Source: Acidobacteriota bacterium (GTDB taxonomy: Bacteria > Acidobacteriota > UBA4820 > DSQY01). From it: a stretch of 7,894 bases of DNA. The notes beneath the pieces were generated by a model that was not told where the DNA came from, searched no databases, and saw only the letters and a program-made list of their open reading frames with translations. Below, in pieces: positions 5,676 through 7,894 of this stretch. The number at the start of each line of letters is the position of its first letter. Within the stretch, counting starts at the first letter, position 1. Location of the stretch: assembly GCA_021814355.1 (NCBI GenBank), contig JAKAIJ010000114.1:1-7894 (forward strand). Reading direction: 5' to 3'. The translations under genes were made by a program, and so were the position numbers.

Positions 5676-6736
5676 ACATCGAGGTCCGCGGCGTCACCAA
5701 GGCCTTCGGCGGCTTCGTCGCGCTGAGGGACCTCTCCCTCACCGTCCCCTCGGGGGAGCTGGTGGCGCTCTTGGGGCCCTCGGGCTCGGGGAAGACGACA
5801 CTGCTGCGCGTCATCGCCGGGCTGGCGGCTCCCGACGCGGGCCAGGTTCTCTTCGACGGCCGGGACACCACGGCCCGCAGCGCGAGGGACCGGCGCATCG
5901 GCTTCGTCTTCCAGCACTACGCGCTCTTCAAGCACATGAGCGTCTTCGAGAATGTGGCCTTCGGCCTGCGCGTGCGACCGCGGGACCGGCGGCTTCCGGA
6001 GGCGGCGATCCGGGAAAAGGTGACCGCCCTGCTCCGGCTGGTCCAGGTGGACTGGCTGGCCGACCGCCGCCCCTCGGAGCTCTCGGGCGGCCAGCGCCAG
6101 CGCGTGGCCCTCGCCCGGGCCCTCGCGGTGGAGCCCTCGGTTCTGCTGCTCGACGAGCCCTTCGGCTCCCTCGACGCCAAGGTCCGCCTGGAGCTGCGCC
6201 GATGGCTCCGCAGGCTCCACGACGAAATGCACATCACGAGCGCCTTCGTGACGCACGACCAGGACGAGGCGCTCGAGGTGGCCGACCGGGTGGTGGTCCT
6301 GAACGAGGGACGGGTCGAGCAGACGGGGACCCCCGAGGAGGTCTACGACCACCCCGCCACGCCCTTCGTCTACCAGTTCCTGGGGAGCGTGAATCTCTTC
6401 CGTGGGCGCATCGAGGCCGGACGGACCCTCATCGGCGACGGCGCCGTCGCCCTGCCGGGGCCGGCCCCGGCCGCCGCGGGGAGCGCGGCGGTCTACGTCC
6501 GTCCCCACCTACTCGAGATCCACCGCCACCCCGAAGGGGAGAGCCACTTCAAGGCCGTGGTGGGGCGCTTGGTGCCCTCCGGCGCCGTCGTGCGCGTGGA
6601 GCTGACCACGGAGTGGGGCGAATCGGTGCAGGTGGAGGCCAGCCGCGAGCGCGCCCGCTCCCTCGAGCTGAGAACGGGCGAGGAGGTCTTCCTCGTCCCG
6701 CACGACGTCAAGGTCTTCCACCACCCGGGCCGGTAA
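5672..6736 (+). CDS. cysA: Sulfate/thiosulfate ABC transporter ATP-binding protein CysA
   Basis: Cytoplasmic ATPase powering sulfate import through CysT/CysW. The ATG at 5672 overlaps the cysW stop and follows AGGAGG (5661-5666) at 5 nt spacing. Length is 354 residues. All ABC motifs are intact: Walker A GPSGSGKTT (35-43), Q-loop Gln81 in FVFQHYALF, signature LSGGQ (137-141), Walker B VLLLDE (157-162), D-loop SLDA (166-169) and switch His195 in FVTHDQDEAL. The run GFVFQHYALFKHMSVFENVA is characteristic of CysA among the MalK/PotA-like ATPases. The region after about 235 is the TOBE-type regulatory/stabilising domain, containing PFVYQFLGSVNLFRG and PHDVKVF at the end. This is the last gene of the operon; no clear intrinsic terminator follows the TAA. 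Confidence 0.96.
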   Translation: MNIEVRGVTKAFGGFVALRDLSLTVPSGELVALLGPSGSGKTTLLRVIAGLAAPDAGQVLFDGRDTTARSARDRRIGFVFQHYALFKHMSVFENVAFGLRVRPRDRRLPEAAIREKVTALLRLVQVDWLADRRPSELSGGQRQRVALARALAVEPSVLLLDEPFGSLDAKVRLELRRWLRRLHDEMHITSAFVTHDQDEALEVADRVVVLNEGRVEQTGTPEEVYDHPATPFVYQFLGSVNLFRGRIEAGRTLIGDGAVALPGPAPAAAGSAAVYVRPHLLEIHRHPEGESHFKAVVGRLVPSGAVVRVELTTEWGESVQVEASRERARSLELRTGEEVFLVPHDVKVFHHPGR

Positions 6737-6777
6737 ACCCGGAGGGGTCCGAACCTGGGAACGCTTGCGCGTCTCAG

Positions 6778-7042
6778 ACCTATTGCTGCGTCAGGCTTCG
6801 CGGTGCGAGGCGCTCGAAGTACATCCCGGTACGACTCGGCTGCCGTGTTCTTCGCGGAGCGGCCCTTCCCGCCCTGGTCCGGGTGTCGCCCGCTGCGGGG
6901 GCGGCGCCGGCCCAGGCGTCCTTCGCTCGGCTGCGAGGATTCGACGCTGCGTGCCCTCGCGTCTTATCGCGCATCCGATCGCTCGGACCCACGCGGAACG
7001 CCACCTTTCCTCGCTCCGCTCGCGAAGGCGATTCCGCATGAC
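6778..7042. repeat. Dispersed intergenic repeat, copy 2
   Basis: Starts with the same 63-bp core as copy 1 (about 84% identity, no gaps) and ends with the shared CGCTCCGC/CGATTCCG segment followed by GCATGACG. It is longer than copy 1 by about 120 bp because of an unrelated or diverged middle part. The outer ends form an imperfect inverted repeat around CTTCGCG. It lies 41 bp after the cysA stop. Unlike copy 1, it has no TAG..TGTTCACA terminal repeats around it, so it is a separate unit from the 524-bp element. Confidence 0.68.
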
Positions 7043-7160
7043 GGGCGTCCCATTTGGTATGAATCGTTGGCGTATGGGCCGGCACCTTCCTTTGGTTATC
7101 AAGAATCTTTCGTGCATTTTTCGCCGGTGGTCCTTATTTTCCCCGCCCTGGAATATTCCT

Positions 7161-7192
7161 CCCGGCTAAGGCATCATCATGGCATAGCCGGG
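7161..7192 (+). promoter_or_regulatory. Hairpin in the upstream region of the multihaem cytochrome gene
   Basis: CCCGGCTA (7161-7168) and TAGCCGGG (7185-7192) form a perfect 8-bp stem with a 16-nt loop, ending 26 bp before the ATG at 7219. There is no T run after it, so it is not a standard terminator. It could be an operator or a translation-control stem in the 5' leader. Confidence 0.45.
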
Positions 7193-7218
7193 GGTTCCGT
7201 GTTGGCTGGGGGTGGTGC

Positions 7219-7894
7219 ATGAAGGGGAGGGCTTGTGGCACCGTGGTTGCTCTGGCCCTGGCTCTTTCGGCGGCCAACGCCGCCGCGCCCGCGGACCCGG
7301 ACCTCGTCGCCCTGCCCTGCGCCGACTGCCACGGCGGCCCGCTCCACGGCTTCCTGCAGACCCGGCACGCCGCCGCCCTCTCCGTCCAGGGGCGCCGGGA
7401 GGCAACCTCCCTCTGCGGAGCCTGCCACGGCGAGGTCATGGCCCACAACGGCGCCGACCGTCCCCAGAAGACGCCGGTGGAGTTCCGCTACAAGGACCCG
7501 AGGACGCTCGGGTCCGAAAAAGCGAGCGCCCGCTGCCTTACGTGCCACGCCGAAGGAGTGAAGGCGCTTCCCGCGGAGGGCGTCCACCTCCGGGCCGGGC
7601 TGAGCTGCGTCACTTGCCACACGGGGATGGGCGCAGGCTCCCTCCCCAAGCTGCTGCGCGCCCCCGAGCGGGAGCTCTGCGGGCGGTGCCACGGCCAGGC
7701 CCTGGCCCCCTTCCGGAGCGGCCACCGGCCCGACGCCGCGGGGGCGCTCTGCTCCTTCTGCCACGACCCCCACGCCCGCGAGCGCAAGCTTCCAGGGAGG
7801 GCCTGCGCCGACTGCCACCGGGACCGGGCCTACCCCAAGCCCTTCGAGCACCCCCCGGTGGAGGAGAGCTGCCTCGGCTGCCACGAGCCCCACG
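7219..7894 (+). CDS. Exported multihaem cytochrome c (at least eight haems), 5' part
   Basis: The reading frame from ATG at 7219 is open for 225 codons to the window edge and has no stop, so it is partial. An N-terminal signal peptide is likely: MKGR, hydrophobic ALALALSAA core, and ANAAA as cleavage area. Eight CXXCH haem sites follow at residues 34, 66, 106, 130, 154, 178, 196 and 218 (CADCH, CGACH, CLTCH, CVTCH, CGRCH, CSFCH, CADCH, CLGCH). Many further His residues can serve as distal ligands, and several sites occur in the paired-CXXCH pattern with SGH and DPH motifs (e.g. SFCHDPH), as in DmsE/MtrA-like and other doubled-CXXCH cytochromes. It should act outside the cytoplasmic membrane as an electron conduit. 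No partner enzyme is visible, and the donor or acceptor cannot be assigned. The SD is weak (GGGGGTGG). The main rival ORF (7235-7561) is an out-of-frame shadow without haem motifs. Confidence 0.92.
   Translation, partial: MKGRACGTVVALALALSAANAAAPADPDLVALPCADCHGGPLHGFLQTRHAAALSVQGRREATSLCGACHGEVMAHNGADRPQKTPVEFRYKDPRTLGSEKASARCLTCHAEGVKALPAEGVHLRAGLSCVTCHTGMGAGSLPKLLRAPERELCGRCHGQALAPFRSGHRPDAAGALCSFCHDPHARERKLPGRACADCHRDRAYPKPFEHPPVEESCLGCHEPH

Larger units (their letters stand above)
6737..7218. other. Gene-free stretch between cysA and the multihaem cytochrome gene
   Basis: No convincing coding region is present; short overlapping ORFs here have repeat-like, Arg/Ser/Pro-rich composition. 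It holds copy 2 of the dispersed repeat and, nearer the downstream gene, a relatively AT-rich patch (about 7080-7160) and an 8-bp-stem hairpin. The AT-rich patch is a plausible promoter location for the cytochrome gene, but no pair of convincing -35/-10 boxes was found. No intrinsic terminator with a T run was found after cysA. Confidence 0.6.

Noticed and set aside
7235..7561. 108-codon ORF overlapping the multihaem cytochrome
   Set aside because: Out of frame with the CXXCH-rich reading frame starting at 7219; no motif of its own.
1..7894. CRISPR array, tRNA or rRNA genes
   Set aside because: No regularly spaced direct repeats, no cloverleaf with a GTTCGA-type T arm, and no rRNA-like conserved segments were seen on either strand.

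Overview
High-GC (roughly 70% by eye) DNA from a bacterium that is probably Gram-negative: it encodes two predicted lipoproteins, a periplasmic solute-binding protein with a cleavable signal peptide, and an exported multihaem cytochrome c. Clade II (Sec-type) NosZ plus a c-type-cytochrome-rich gene set suggests an uncultured or poorly sampled respiratory lineage (Myxococcota/Desulfobacterota-like, Acidobacteriota, Rokubacteria, Tectomicrobia and similar are all possible). The sequence alone does not fix the taxon.

Layout. (1) Bases 1-2022, minus strand: an Rrf2-family regulator gene, a small lipoprotein cytochrome c, and the N-terminal half of clade II nitrous oxide reductase (nosZ), which runs off the left edge. 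The regulator gene is broken by a 56-bp TA-flanked palindrome. (2) Bases 2023-2470: an AT-rich divergent control region. It holds a fully consensus minus-strand promoter (TTGACA-17-TATAAT) whose -10 lies inside a perfect 18-bp palindrome, a second near-consensus plus-strand promoter (TTGACA-17-TATTAT), a 9-bp inverted repeat, and a leader of about 270 nt. (3) Bases 2471-6736, plus strand: a complete sulfate/thiosulfate ABC importer, sbp-cysT-cysW-cysA. cysT/cysW and cysW/cysA overlap by 4 bp each. sbp and cysT are pushed apart by a 524-bp TA-flanked, inverted-repeat-ended element (3473-3996); its removal would leave only 5 nt between the sbp stop and the cysT start. (4) Bases 6737-7218: a gene-free stretch containing a second copy of a dispersed repeat also found inside the 524-bp element, followed by a hairpin. 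(5) Bases 7219-7894, plus strand: the 5' part of an exported multihaem cytochrome c with eight CXXCH motifs before the window ends.

How the parts fit. NosZ reduces N2O to N2 in the periplasm and needs electrons from a c-type cytochrome; the adjacent lipoprotein cytochrome is the natural candidate donor. The Rrf2 gene heads this operon but also faces the sulfate importer. Rrf2 proteins include NO sensors (NsrR) and sulfur/cysteine regulators (CymR), so either target is plausible. The two TA-flanked elements, one breaking the regulator and one splitting the importer operon, are the most unusual structures seen. No wholly new gene system is evident; the novelty is in regulatory architecture and small mobile elements.
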